From Devosia sp. (GTDB lineage Bacteria; Pseudomonadota; Alphaproteobacteria; Rhizobiales; Devosiaceae), in contig NZ_JACZKG010000084.1 in assembly GCF_014860165.1 (NCBI RefSeq), forward strand, positions 1 to 37,654: a DNA stretch of 37,654 bases, given 5' to 3'. The notes beneath the pieces were generated by a model. The model did no database searches. It was not told the origin of the DNA and worked only from the letters and a program-made list of their open reading frames with translations. This document shows, in pieces, positions 17,549 to 25,516 of the stretch. Position numbers and translations under genes: made by a program. Each line of letters opens with the position of its first letter. Position 1 is the first letter of the stretch.

Positions 17549-18277
17549 ATGACCGACCAGACGCCCGAGACGACCCAGCTGTTCCTGACTGCGGCCATGC
17601 CGTGTCCGTACCTGCCCGGCAAGCAGGAGCGAAAGCTGTTCACGCACCTGACGGGAAGGCGGGCATCGAGCCTGCATCACCTGCTTAGCGAGAACGGGTT
17701 CCGGCGCAGCCAGAACCTGATCTACCGACCGGCCTGCGAGGGCTGCAATGCCTGCCAGTCGGTCCGCATCGTCGCCAATGAGTTTGCCCCATCCGGGCGC
17801 TTCCGTCGTGTGCTCAAGCACAATGACGACCTGTCGGTCGAGGTTCGCCCGACTACGGCGACCAGCGAGCAGTATGAGCTGTTCAAGCGCTACCTGGAAT
17901 CGCGGCATGCGGGCGGCGGCATGAACCAGATGAGCTTTGTCGACTACGAATACATGGTCGAGGATACGCCGGTGCAATCGGTGCTGGTGGAATATAGGCT
18001 GCGCGATCACCCCGACCAGACGCTGGTGGCGGTGGCGCTGACTGACGTCATGCCCGACGGGCTCTCGATGGTCTATTCGTTCTACGACCCGGACCTGGCT
18101 CCGCGGAGCCTGGGGACCTATCTGATTCTCGATCATATCGCGCAGGTCCGGTCTGCGGGGCTGCGCTACGTCTATCTCGGCTATTGGGTCAAGGACTCGC
18201 CGAAGATGGCCTATAAGGCACAGTTTCGACCGCTTGAAGTCCAGAAAGGTACTCTGGGCTGGTGCGCGCTCGACTGA
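17549..18277 (+). CDS. bpt: Aspartate/glutamate leucyltransferase (Bpt)
   Basis: 242 residues of the bacterial arginyltransferase-like family. It transfers leucine from Leu-tRNA to N-terminal Asp or Glu and feeds substrates to ClpS/ClpAP (N-degron pathway). The N-terminal cysteine cluster CEGCNAC (C63, C66, C69) and the C-terminal LGYWVKDSPKMAYKAQFRP block are conserved. ATG 17549 is preferred over the TTG one codon upstream. Confidence 0.94.
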   Translation: MTDQTPETTQLFLTAAMPCPYLPGKQERKLFTHLTGRRASSLHHLLSENGFRRSQNLIYRPACEGCNACQSVRIVANEFAPSGRFRRVLKHNDDLSVEVRPTTATSEQYELFKRYLESRHAGGGMNQMSFVDYEYMVEDTPVQSVLVEYRLRDHPDQTLVAVALTDVMPDGLSMVYSFYDPDLAPRSLGTYLILDHIAQVRSAGLRYVYLGYWVKDSPKMAYKAQFRPLEVQKGTLGWCALD

Positions 18278-18310
18278 AATAGACACTTTGACTCGCAAGC
18301 TGAATTGTAA

Positions 18311-18327
18311 CTGACGCATTTCGTCAG
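18311..18327 (+). terminator. Short hairpin after bpt
   Basis: CTGACG (18311-18316) and CGTCAG (18322-18327) form a 6-bp stem with a 5-nt loop, 33 nt after bpt. No T-run follows, so this is a weak terminator candidate. Confidence 0.3.
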
Positions 18328-18427
18328 CTATTGTTCACCCGTTTACTGGCACTGGTCAGCACGGGCGGCTGTGGACCGATGGGAACCGGGGCGCCCTATT
18401 TCCATCCTTTGTCCATGGAGAATCCTG

Positions 18428-19453
18428 TTGAAGATCAGAAGCATCTATCTCGCGCCCCTCCTCATCGCTGCCCTGCCGGCAACTGCCTTCGCGCAGGCCG
18501 TGGTGCCGCCCAATGTCGACTTCACCGCCTCGGCAACCATGCCGTCGCTCAAGGATCCGTCGCGCAAGGACGTCTTCGCCGTGACCATCGGCGATGCGCA
18601 GGTCAAGACGCAGCTCGAGCTGACCTGTTCGGCCGGTTATACCCAGTTCCTCGTGGTGCGGTCGGACAAGGCCTGCGCCGTGGCCGGCAGCGGCTCGATC
18701 GTCAATCCATCCAACCAGTCGCTGCTGCCGCGCACCCAGTATTCGGGCGGCTATACCGTCAACGCGGACGGCTATACCGATGGCGCCGGCCTGGCGGTGA
18801 ACTATCTGGCGCTCGGCAAGGTCGCGCCTTCCGCGGGGGCGTTTTCCGGCTCGATGAACCTCAAGCCTGAGGTCACCTCGACCGGTGCCTCCGCGCTCAA
18901 GGATTCGATCATGGCCAATCTCGGCCAGAGTTCGAGTGGTGGAGTGATCGACGACCGCGTCGATACGGTTGACCTCACGCGCCTTTACATTCCCTCGGCC
19001 GGCCTGCCTTCGGATGCCGGTTGCACCTGGTCGGGCAATATGGTGTTCGCCTATCAGACCGAAAGCTGGTTCCTCGACCTCAAGGCCAACTGCGCCGACA
19101 AGGAATATGTGCTCAAGGGCAACATGCCCTGGACCGACTCGCCGGGCGTGGACGCCCAGACCCAGTATGACCTGACGCTCACCCTGCCCTCGGCCGACGC
19201 CACCAGCGACGACGCGCTGTTCGCAACCGGCGACGCCAACAGCGATCTGTTCGCGGCGGCCGATGGCATCGCGGCGCAGATCATCATGAAAGAATCCAAG
19301 GTTGTCACCGTCGATATCGACGGCGTGCCGACCGAGACACCATCGCAGGTCGATGCTTCGGGCCAGTTCGTTGGCACCAATGTGCCGGTGGAGGTAGTGC
19401 GCTCGCTGGCGACGCTGTTCGGGCTGCTTTCGTCGAACCTGTTCGGCGCGTAG
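18428..19453 (+). CDS. Secreted protein of unknown function
   Basis: About 341 residues from a TTG start at 18428, preceded by GGAG 7 nt upstream; no ATG gives a comparable start. A clear signal peptide (MKIRSIYLAPLLIAALPATA, cleaved after AFA) marks it as periplasmic or extracellular. The mature part is rich in Ser, Thr, Asp and Gly and poor in Lys. It holds four cysteines (in LTCSAGY, KACAVAG, AGCTWSG and ANCADKE) that could form two disulfides. No catalytic motif or known fold is recognised. It is monocistronic with its own strong terminator. Confidence 0.72.
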   Translation: MKIRSIYLAPLLIAALPATAFAQAVVPPNVDFTASATMPSLKDPSRKDVFAVTIGDAQVKTQLELTCSAGYTQFLVVRSDKACAVAGSGSIVNPSNQSLLPRTQYSGGYTVNADGYTDGAGLAVNYLALGKVAPSAGAFSGSMNLKPEVTSTGASALKDSIMANLGQSSSGGVIDDRVDTVDLTRLYIPSAGLPSDAGCTWSGNMVFAYQTESWFLDLKANCADKEYVLKGNMPWTDSPGVDAQTQYDLTLTLPSADATSDDALFATGDANSDLFAAADGIAAQIIMKESKVVTVDIDGVPTETPSQVDASGQFVGTNVPVEVVRSLATLFGLLSSNLFGA

Positions 19454-19473
19454 AGGGTCAATGAAGCCTGCCT

Positions 19474-19501
19474 GGGGGCGGCCTGCCGGCCGCCCCCTTT
19501 T
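19474..19501 (+). terminator. Rho-independent terminator
   Basis: A perfect 10-bp stem GGGGGCGGCC (19474-19483) with its complement (19488-19497) and a TGCC loop, followed by TTTT. It lies 20 nt after the secreted-protein stop and isolates that gene from the EEP gene. Confidence 0.9.
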
Positions 19502-19573
19502 CGTTGCCGCGGCCATGGTTGCGCCATATGTATCGGCGACATCGCCTGCACCCTCCACCTGCCGGACCCCGTC

Positions 19574-20563
19574 ATGTCGCTGATACTGAAGCTGATCCGG
19601 CTGGGCCTGGTGCTGGGCGCGCTTGGCGCGGCTGGCCTTGCCATCCTGGCGTTGTTCGGCTTTGCGGTGCCCGAACTCGACCTGCTGAACCATGCGCAAT
19701 TCCTGCTGCTGCCGGCGACGATCATCGGACTGCTGATCGTCGTTTTGCTGCTGCGGGGGACGCTGCGCGGCGTGGCGATGGTTGTGACCCTGGTTGGCAT
19801 TGCTGCTTCGGCCAATGTCATGCTGCCCGAAGTCGTGGGTTCGATGCAGAAGCGACCGGTGGCGCCGGCAGGCGGCACCGTCAGGATGATGACGCATAAT
19901 CTCTTCGGCATGAACTACGAGATGGAGAAGGTCACGGCCGCCATCTTTGCCGAGGACCCCGACATCATCGTGCTGCAGGAGTATTTTGGCGAGCAGGCGA
20001 CGGACCTGCATCCACTGCTGCTGGCGAAATATCCGTTCTTCGTGCGCTGCAAGGGCGGCAAGCGGGCCAATCTGGGGCTCTATGCGCGCATGCCGTTCGT
20101 CCAGGTGGACGACGGCGCCTGCCCCAACGATGCCTATGGAACGACGCGCACGGCGCATATCCTGGCCACCTTCCAGACCGAAGACGGTAAACCCTTTTCG
20201 GTGATCACGACCCATATGGATTGGCCCATTCCGGTAGCCCGTCAGCGCGAACAGCTTAGCGCGCTTTCCGAGGTGGTGGACAAGATCGACGGACCAGTGA
20301 TCCTGGCGGGAGATTTCAATTCGACGCCATGGTCCTATGGGCTACGTGATTTCGTGGTGCGGAATGGACTGGTTCGCGAAACCATGAACCTCCTCACATT
20401 TCCGATGAGCTGGTTCTATTTTGGCGCCTGGCGGGACACGCTACCGTTCCTGCCGCTCGATCATGTGATGACACGTGGTGGCATCGTGGTGCACGAGGTC
20501 CATGCCGGACGGGCCACTGCGAGCGATCACCTGCCGGTGGTGCTTACATTCTCGGTGCAGTGA
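19574..20563 (+). CDS. Membrane-anchored endonuclease/exonuclease/phosphatase family protein
   Basis: 329 residues. Three N-terminal transmembrane segments (about 6-30, 40-60 and 65-85) are followed by an EEP domain, probably outside the cytoplasm. EEP residues are in place: N109 in THNLFG, E136 in LQEYFG, H214 in TTHMDW, D247 and N249 in GDFNSTP, D296 and H297 in LDHVMT, and D318 and H319 in SDHLP. The metal-dependent phosphodiesterase site therefore looks intact. The substrate (nucleic acid, phospholipid or other phosphoester) cannot be told from sequence. Confidence 0.85.
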   Translation: MSLILKLIRLGLVLGALGAAGLAILALFGFAVPELDLLNHAQFLLLPATIIGLLIVVLLLRGTLRGVAMVVTLVGIAASANVMLPEVVGSMQKRPVAPAGGTVRMMTHNLFGMNYEMEKVTAAIFAEDPDIIVLQEYFGEQATDLHPLLLAKYPFFVRCKGGKRANLGLYARMPFVQVDDGACPNDAYGTTRTAHILATFQTEDGKPFSVITTHMDWPIPVARQREQLSALSEVVDKIDGPVILAGDFNSTPWSYGLRDFVVRNGLVRETMNLLTFPMSWFYFGAWRDTLPFLPLDHVMTRGGIVVHEVHAGRATASDHLPVVLTFSVQ

Positions 20564-20591
20564 TCCCCGTTCCCTTGCACTCACCGCGCTT

Positions 20592-20616
20592 CACCCTCGG
20601 GCTTGACCCGAGAGTG
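20592..20616. repeat. Short palindromic extragenic element
   Basis: CTCGGG (20596-20601) and CCCGAG (20607-20612) form a stem with a CTTGA loop, extended by partial CAC/GTG pairing outside. It lies between two convergent genes (EEP and Dabb). Palindromes of this wording are common intergenic elements in Hyphomicrobiales; it may also serve as a bidirectional terminator. Confidence 0.55.
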
Positions 20617-20635
20617 ACGATCGAGTGGCGGGAGG

Positions 20636-20956
20636 CTACCTGGCCTCTCCGAGCTTCATGTCGAACACGATCAATCCATCCGTGCCGCCTTCGAGCGCCG
20701 CCACAAGCCTGGCGCCGGCGGCCTGGTGGGCGGGATGCGGCAGGTAGCGGTCGCGGGCGGCGGCGTCGACGAAGTCCATGATGAAGCCGTCGTCGAAACC
20801 CTTTCCCAGGCCTTCGGGGGAGATGTTGGGGCCGAAATCGGCGGAGAGCAGGCCCTCGATCTGGCCCACCAATGCGGCAAGGCCGGCGTAGATTTCGGCG
20901 CGCTCGTCGGCCGATACGCCGGTACGGAACTTGAAGAAGACGCAGTGGCGGATCAT
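20636..20956 (-). CDS. Dabb (stress-responsive A/B barrel) domain protein
   Basis: 106 residues, the length of a single dimeric alpha/beta-barrel domain. It begins MIRHCVFFKFRTGVSADER and has the central HPAHQ motif typical of Dabb proteins (SRYLPHPAHQA-like region, about residues 70-79). The physiological role is not known. It lies downstream of parC on the same strand, 93 nt away, with a palindromic repeat between. Confidence 0.82.
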   Translation of the reverse strand: MIRHCVFFKFRTGVSADERAEIYAGLAALVGQIEGLLSADFGPNISPEGLGKGFDDGFIMDFVDAAARDRYLPHPAHQAAGARLVAALEGGTDGLIVFDMKLGEAR

Positions 20957-20980
20957 TGGCTTTTCCCTTGCCTCGTGTGT

Positions 20981-21022
20981 GCGGCCCCACCCCCTCCCGG
21001 CCTCCCCATCAAGGGGGAGGTG
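20981..21022 (+). repeat. Palindromic C-rich/G-rich extragenic element, unit 1
   Basis: GCGGCCCCACCCCCTCC followed by CCTCCCCATCAAGGGGGAGG folds into a hairpin. It shares wording and orientation with 23770-23807 and, inverted, with 23853-23890. It lies in the short parC-Dabb spacer. Confidence 0.7.
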
Positions 21023-21049
21023 CCGATCGGGAGTGTGCGTCGTTCGTTG

Positions 21050-23320
21050 CTACCCCACGAACCTGTTGTTGCGCGGGAAGCCGTTGGGGGGCTGGCGGCC
21101 TGCGGTGGCGCGGTCGCCGAGCCAGTCGGTCAGTTCCTCGGTGGGCTTGGTGTAGGTGCGGCCCGAAGAGTCGGTCCAGGTCAGGCCATCGGCTGCCCAG
21201 AAGGTCTTGAGGTCGGAAATACCGCCATCCTTGTAGCGCTGCAGGCGCACGCCCTTGCCGCGGGCCATTTCGGCGAGCTGGTTGAGCGGGAAGACGAGGA
21301 GCTTGCGGTTCTGCCCGATGACGGCAACACGATCACCGACCACAGGCACCAGCAGGGCGGCTTCGTCGGGGGCGCCGACGTTGAGGATCTGCTTGCCCTT
21401 GCGGGTATTGGCGATCATCTCGTCTTCGCCGACGATGAAGCCATAGCCCGAGGACGAGGCGATGATGCGTTTCTGGCCGGGCTTGTAGACGAAGATATCG
21501 ACGATATCCTGGCCTTCCTCGATATCGACCATGATGCGGACCGGCTCGCCCTGCCCGCGGCCGCCGGGGAGCTTGTCACCCGCGAGCGTATAGACCTTGC
21601 CGCCGGTGGTGAGCATCAGCAGCTTGTCAGTGGTTTCGCACTTGATGGAGAGCTTGATCCGATCGCCGGCCTTGAAGCCGCGCTCGTCATTGACCTCGAC
21701 GGCGTGGCCGCGGGGAGCACGGATCCAACCCTTCTCGGAGAGGATGACGGTGATCGGCTCGCGCTCGATGAAGGCTTCGGTGACTTCATCGGCATTGGCG
21801 GTGGGTGTATCGCCCAGCACGGTCCGGCGCGCGCCCAGGAAATGCGGCGTGCCGTCGGGATTGGTCAGCGGATAGGTCTTCTTGAGGGCCTCGATTTCCT
21901 TGCTGATATTGCCCCATTGGCGCTTGTCCGAGGCGAGCAGCGCTTCGAGATGCCCCTTTTCCTCGGTCAGATCGGCGTGTTCCTTGCGGAGCTCGATTTC
22001 CTCGAGCTTGCGCAGGGAGCGCAGGCGCATGTTGAGGATGGCTTCGGCCTGCACGTCGCTGAGCTCAAACGTGCTCATCAGGCTGGTCTTGGCATCGTCC
22101 TCCTCGCGAATGATGCGGATCACCTCGTCGAGATTGAGATAGGCGATGATGTAGCCAGCCAGCACTTCGAGCCGATGGGCGATCTGTTCCAGGCGGTGGG
22201 TCGAGCGGCGGACCAGCACTTCCTTGCGATGTTCGAGCCAGGCCTTGAGCACCTGCGGCAGGCTCATCACCTTGGGCACGGCGCCCTTGTCGAGCACGTT
22301 GAGGTTGAGCGGGAAGCGGGTTTCAAGGTCGGTGGTCTTGAACAGCTGCTCCATCAGGATGACTGCATCGACCGTGCGGGCCCGCGGTTCGAGCACAAGG
22401 CGAATATCGTCCGAGCTCTCGTCGCGCACGTCCTTGAGCAAAGGCAGCTTTTTGGCCAGCAGCAGCTCGGCGATCTTTTCGACCAGGCGCGACTTCTGGA
22501 TGCCATAGGGAATTTCGGTGACGACGATCAGATAGACGCCGCGGCCGGTTTCCTCGATTTCCCACTTGGCGCGCAGGCGGAAGGAGCCGCGGCCGGTGGC
22601 GTAGGAATTGGCGATGGAGGACGCGGACTCGACCAGGATGCCGCCCGTGGGGAAATCGGGCCCCTTCACGTATTGAGTCAGGTCGTGGGCGGAAGCATCT
22701 GGATTGACGTTGATAAGGTGGAGCGCGGCGTCGCAGAGCTCGGCGACGTTGTGCGGCGGAATGGACGTCGCCATGCCCACCGCGATGCCGGTCGAGCCGT
22801 TGGCCAGCAGGTTGGGGAAGTTGGACGGCAGGACGACGGGTTCTTCGTCTTCGCCGTCATAGGTCGCCTTGAAGTCGATGGCATTCTCGGTGATGCCTTC
22901 GAGCAGGCGCATGGCGACGTCGGTCATGCGGCTTTCGGTGTAGCGCATGGCCGCGGCGTTATCGCCATCGATATTGCCAAAATTGCCCTGGCCATCGACC
23001 AGCGGGTAGCGCAGCGCGAAATCCTGCGCCATGCGCACGAGCGCGTCGTAGATCGACTGGTCGCCATGCGGGTGGAACTTACCGATCACGTCGCCGACGA
23101 TGCGGGCGGATTTCTTGTAGCCCTCGTTCGGCGCCAGCTTGAGCAGGCGCATGGCATGGATGATGCGGCGATGCACGGGCTTGAGCCCGTCGCGTGCATC
23201 GGGCAGCGCGCGCTGGGTGATGGTCGACAGGGCGTAGGAGAGGTACCGCTCCTCGAGGGCCTGCTTGAGATCGACGACGCGCTGGTCGTCGGCAGGCGGG
23301 AGGGTATCGCTATCAGACAT
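21050..23320 (-). CDS. parC: DNA topoisomerase IV subunit A
   Basis: 756 residues, closer to alphaproteobacterial ParC length than to GyrA. Catalytic tyrosine is Y127 in [11 protein letters not shown]. The DNA-gate helix reads [19 protein letters not shown], so the position that is Ser in E. coli ParC and GyrA is Gln (Q88) and the acidic partner is D92. C-terminal beta-pinwheel repeats begin about residue 500. With ParE, it decatenates daughter chromosomes. A 586-nt gene-free island lies upstream. Confidence 0.94.
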   Translation of the reverse strand: MSDSDTLPPADDQRVVDLKQALEERYLSYALSTITQRALPDARDGLKPVHRRIIHAMRLLKLAPNEGYKKSARIVGDVIGKFHPHGDQSIYDALVRMAQDFALRYPLVDGQGNFGNIDGDNAAAMRYTESRMTDVAMRLLEGITENAIDFKATYDGEDEEPVVLPSNFPNLLANGSTGIAVGMATSIPPHNVAELCDAALHLINVNPDASAHDLTQYVKGPDFPTGGILVESASSIANSYATGRGSFRLRAKWEIEETGRGVYLIVVTEIPYGIQKSRLVEKIAELLLAKKLPLLKDVRDESSDDIRLVLEPRARTVDAVILMEQLFKTTDLETRFPLNLNVLDKGAVPKVMSLPQVLKAWLEHRKEVLVRRSTHRLEQIAHRLEVLAGYIIAYLNLDEVIRIIREEDDAKTSLMSTFELSDVQAEAILNMRLRSLRKLEEIELRKEHADLTEEKGHLEALLASDKRQWGNISKEIEALKKTYPLTNPDGTPHFLGARRTVLGDTPTANADEVTEAFIEREPITVILSEKGWIRAPRGHAVEVNDERGFKAGDRIKLSIKCETTDKLLMLTTGGKVYTLAGDKLPGGRGQGEPVRIMVDIEEGQDIVDIFVYKPGQKRIIASSSGYGFIVGEDEMIANTRKGKQILNVGAPDEAALLVPVVGDRVAVIGQNRKLLVFPLNQLAEMARGKGVRLQRYKDGGISDLKTFWAADGLTWTDSSGRTYTKPTEELTDWLGDRATAGRQPPNGFPRNNRFVG

Positions 23321-23470
23321 AGGCGGGCATTCCGGGGGAACGAATCAGGAAAACAGTATAGCCGCTGCGCGTCCGTTGCGGGCTGAGACACGCGGTTTTG
23401 CACGAGTTTGGGCGTGACGAAGCGCCGCCTGTGTCGCGGTTGTCGCTGCGTCCGGGGTGCTCAATCCAGG

Positions 23471-23720
23471 TGAGACGCCAAGGGGGCGCTCAGAGAGCTA
23501 TGGTGGCGAGGCGCCTGCCTCGAAGATGTGGTAGAAGGAAGTGAGGCCATTGCCTCGCCACCACGCCAGGATTTTCGCGGGTCCGGGCCAGGTACGCTGT
23601 GTCGCAAGCGCAGCTGCCGAGTGCCCGCCGCCCAATGGGAGCGACCTCCCATCCCTGGCTGCCCCCACGGTCATCACTCGTCATGACCGGCTCTGCCGTG
23701 AAGGTAGGAGGGAGTATGCG
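23471..23720 (-). repeat. ~250-bp structured intergenic repeat, copy B (inverted)
   Basis: The reverse complement of this stretch matches 8-256. The branched inverted-repeat core (TGGTGGCGAGGC arms with two inner stems) is fully retained. Differences are a few substitutions, a shifted ATC triplet in the loop and one base indel near the end. It occupies most of the gene-free island between parC and recO. The flanks 23321-23470 and 23721-23769 show nothing I can support beyond the parC upstream region. Confidence 0.85.
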
Positions 23721-23769
23721 GGAGATTTGGCGGGCGAGGATAAGTTGGTTGAGCGAGGATCGGTGCAAG

Positions 23770-23890
23770 CGGCCCCACCCCCTCCTTCCTCCCTTCAAGG
23801 GGGAGGTTTGGCTCCACTCGTTGGCTCGATCCAGTCACCCATACGAAACGGCACCTCCCCTTTATGGGGTAGAGGGGGAGGGAGGGGCCG
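23770..23890. repeat. Paired palindromic extragenic elements in inverted orientation
   Basis: A unit starting CGGCCCCACCCCCTCC (23770-23807) is mirrored by a second unit at 23853-23890 ending GAGGGAGGGGCCG. Each unit has its own hairpin (TCCCTTCAAGGGGGA and CCCCTTTATGGGG), and the pair encloses a 45-bp spacer. This looks like a bipartite REP-type mosaic. It ends 16 nt before the recO stop and could also stop recO transcription. Confidence 0.7.
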
Positions 23891-23906
23891 GTGGATGGCT
23901 CTACGG

Positions 23907-24614
23907 CTATACGTCTCGTGACAGGATTTCCATCAGCAACTCCCTCGTCGGTGACGGCTCGATCTGCCTTGGCCCCCAGACCTGCTGCTGGAGAAAATGG
24001 CCCGTCAGCCGCAGGGCGTCGGCGATGTCGTGGGGGCTGGCATTGCCGCGGGTGGTGAGGAAGCTGGGAAGCGGCAGGAGGCGGTCGAGATAAGGCTGGG
24101 CAGCGGCGCGGGAGACGGCGCGGCCGGTCTTGGGGGAAACATGGGTAAGGTCGGTGGTGCTGCCAGTGGCGGCGCAGGAGGCGAGGTCCAGGCCGAAGCC
24201 GAGGTCTTCGAGCATGGCGAGTTCGAAGCGGGCGAGGTCGGCGCCGTCGGGGGCGCTGTCGATGAGGCGCAGGGCCATGCCGAGGAGCCGATCATGCGGG
24301 TCGCGCTCGGGCAGCAGGCGCAGGTGGTCGCAGATGAGCTGGCTGAGGTACAGCCGGGTGCGGTCTTCGATGAGGGCAGCGGCGCGGGCAGTGAGCAGTT
24401 CGACGGTGAACATGCCGAGCTGATCTTCGAGGCGGGCGCGCCAGGTGAGCTGGATGGTATTGCCGGGCTGGAGCACGGCCGCGAGGCGGCGGGTGCGGCC
24501 ACCGCGGACGAGCCCGAGATGGCGGCCACGACCGGCCACCATGGCCTCGGCGATGACTGACGTCTCGCCGTGGCGGCGGACGCCGATCAGCAGGGCTTCA
24601 CCGGTCCATTCCAT
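23907..24614 (-). CDS. recO: DNA repair protein RecO
   Basis: 235 residues from ATG 24614 (MEWTGEALLIGVRRHGETS); in-frame starts further upstream lie inside marR. The N-terminal OB-fold is followed by a helical domain with LYLSQLICDHLRLLPERDPH and AMLEDLGFGLDL blocks. RecO acts with RecR and RecF to load RecA. The usual zinc cysteines are mostly absent, as in many alphaproteobacterial RecO proteins. The start overlaps the marR stop (TGATG, 1 nt), so recO is translationally coupled to marR. Confidence 0.92.
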   Translation of the reverse strand: MEWTGEALLIGVRRHGETSVIAEAMVAGRGRHLGLVRGGRTRRLAAVLQPGNTIQLTWRARLEDQLGMFTVELLTARAAALIEDRTRLYLSQLICDHLRLLPERDPHDRLLGMALRLIDSAPDGADLARFELAMLEDLGFGLDLASCAATGSTTDLTHVSPKTGRAVSRAAAQPYLDRLLPLPSFLTTRGNASPHDIADALRLTGHFLQQQVWGPRQIEPSPTRELLMEILSRDV

Positions 24615-25084
24615 CAGTCCACCGGCTCGCTGCTGCCCTGCTCGAGGCGTAGTCGCAAAGTCTGGAGGAGTTCGGCTGCGGCTGCGATCTTTTGCGGGTC
24701 CATGCCCTCTGCAAGGGTTGCCACCCACGGCGCCTGGAGCTTGTGAATAGCCCGAAAGGTCTCCCGGCCCTTTTCGGTCAGGCGTACGAGCTTGGCGCGA
24801 CGATGGTGGGGATTGTCCTGCAGTTCGACAAATCCGGCCTCCAGCAGTTCGTTGACGAGACGCTGAACCCCTTGGCGTGCCGTGCCCAGGTCGCGCGCGA
24901 TATGCGCCACGGGCTGCGGCACGGTCGCCATGGCTACCGCGCCCAGAACCTGCCAGCGCGCACTGGTGAGGCCGAGCGGCGCGACGAGCTGATCCCCCGC
25001 TGACACCAGGCGCGCATTGGCGCGGAAAATGTCCAGAAAGAGCGCGCTGAGCGCATGGGCAGCGGAAGCAGTTGGCAGAGTCAT
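24614..25084 (-). CDS. MarR-family transcriptional regulator
   Basis: 156 residues from ATG 25084. An upstream in-frame start at 25114 lies inside the palindromic operator and is unlikely. The winged HTH covers about residues 40-110 (TSARWQVLGAVA, TARQGVQRLVNELLEAGFVE, NPHHRRAKLVRLTEKG). It lies divergent from a monooxygenase-domain gene across an 84-nt region with a palindrome, the usual MarR layout. It also runs directly into recO. Confidence 0.88.
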   Translation of the reverse strand: MTLPTASAAHALSALFLDIFRANARLVSAGDQLVAPLGLTSARWQVLGAVAMATVPQPVAHIARDLGTARQGVQRLVNELLEAGFVELQDNPHHRRAKLVRLTEKGRETFRAIHKLQAPWVATLAEGMDPQKIAAAAELLQTLRLRLEQGSSEPVD

Positions 25085-25104
25085 GCTGACATCATACTTC
25101 CCAA

Positions 25105-25121
25105 TTGACAACATATTGTCA
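25105..25121. promoter_or_regulatory. MarR operator overlapping a -35 element
   Basis: TGACAA (25106-25111), CATA, TTGTCA (25116-25121) is a near-perfect 16-bp palindrome in the marR-monooxygenase spacer. On the plus strand it overlaps a consensus TTGACA (25105-25110), with a weak CAGGAT -10 after 17 bp. MarR binding there would block the monooxygenase promoter and probably marR itself. Confidence 0.65.
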
Positions 25122-25168
25122 TTATCGCAGGATTGCAGCGCATTTCATATCCCTCATGGAGACCAGAC

Positions 25169-25507
25169 ATGACCACCGCCAAGAAGCAGCCGAGTTCGTC
25201 GGTGTTTCGCATCGACAGCTTCGCCGTGCCGGAGGCGTCCCGCGCCGCGTTCATGGCCAAGGTGCAGGAAACCAAGGACTTTCTCGATGAGCAAGCCGGA
25301 TGTGTGCAGAACCTGATTCTGGAACAGCATTCCGGCTCTGACCGCTTCAATGTGGTGACGGTGGTGGAGTGGACAAATCATGACGCCTTCGCCAATGCGA
25401 AAGCGGCCATGATGGCCAAGCGGCGCGGCAGTGGCTTCGATCCAGAGTCCTTCCTGAAGACACTGGGCATCGAAGCCAACATGTCGAACTATATCGCTGC
25501 CAGCTGA
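25169..25507 (+). CDS. Antibiotic biosynthesis monooxygenase (ABM) domain protein
   Basis: 112 residues from ATG 25169, with GGAGA upstream. A single ferredoxin-like ABM fold: FRIDSFAVPEASRAAFMAKV, an LDEQAGCVQNLILEQ stretch and NVVTVVEWTNHDAFANAKAA. Such proteins act on quinones, heme or aromatic metabolites, or only bind them; the substrate is unknown. It is divergent from marR and convergent with era (stops 9 nt apart). Confidence 0.82.
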   Translation: MTTAKKQPSSSVFRIDSFAVPEASRAAFMAKVQETKDFLDEQAGCVQNLILEQHSGSDRFNVVTVVEWTNHDAFANAKAAMMAKRRGSGFDPESFLKTLGIEANMSNYIAAS

Positions 25508-25516
25508 GAGCGTGTC

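Noticed and set aside
20726..23386. Long 886-aa plus-strand reading frame opposite parC
   Set aside because: It is the antisense shadow of a GC-rich conserved gene; it has no family features, and parC is unmistakable on the other strand.
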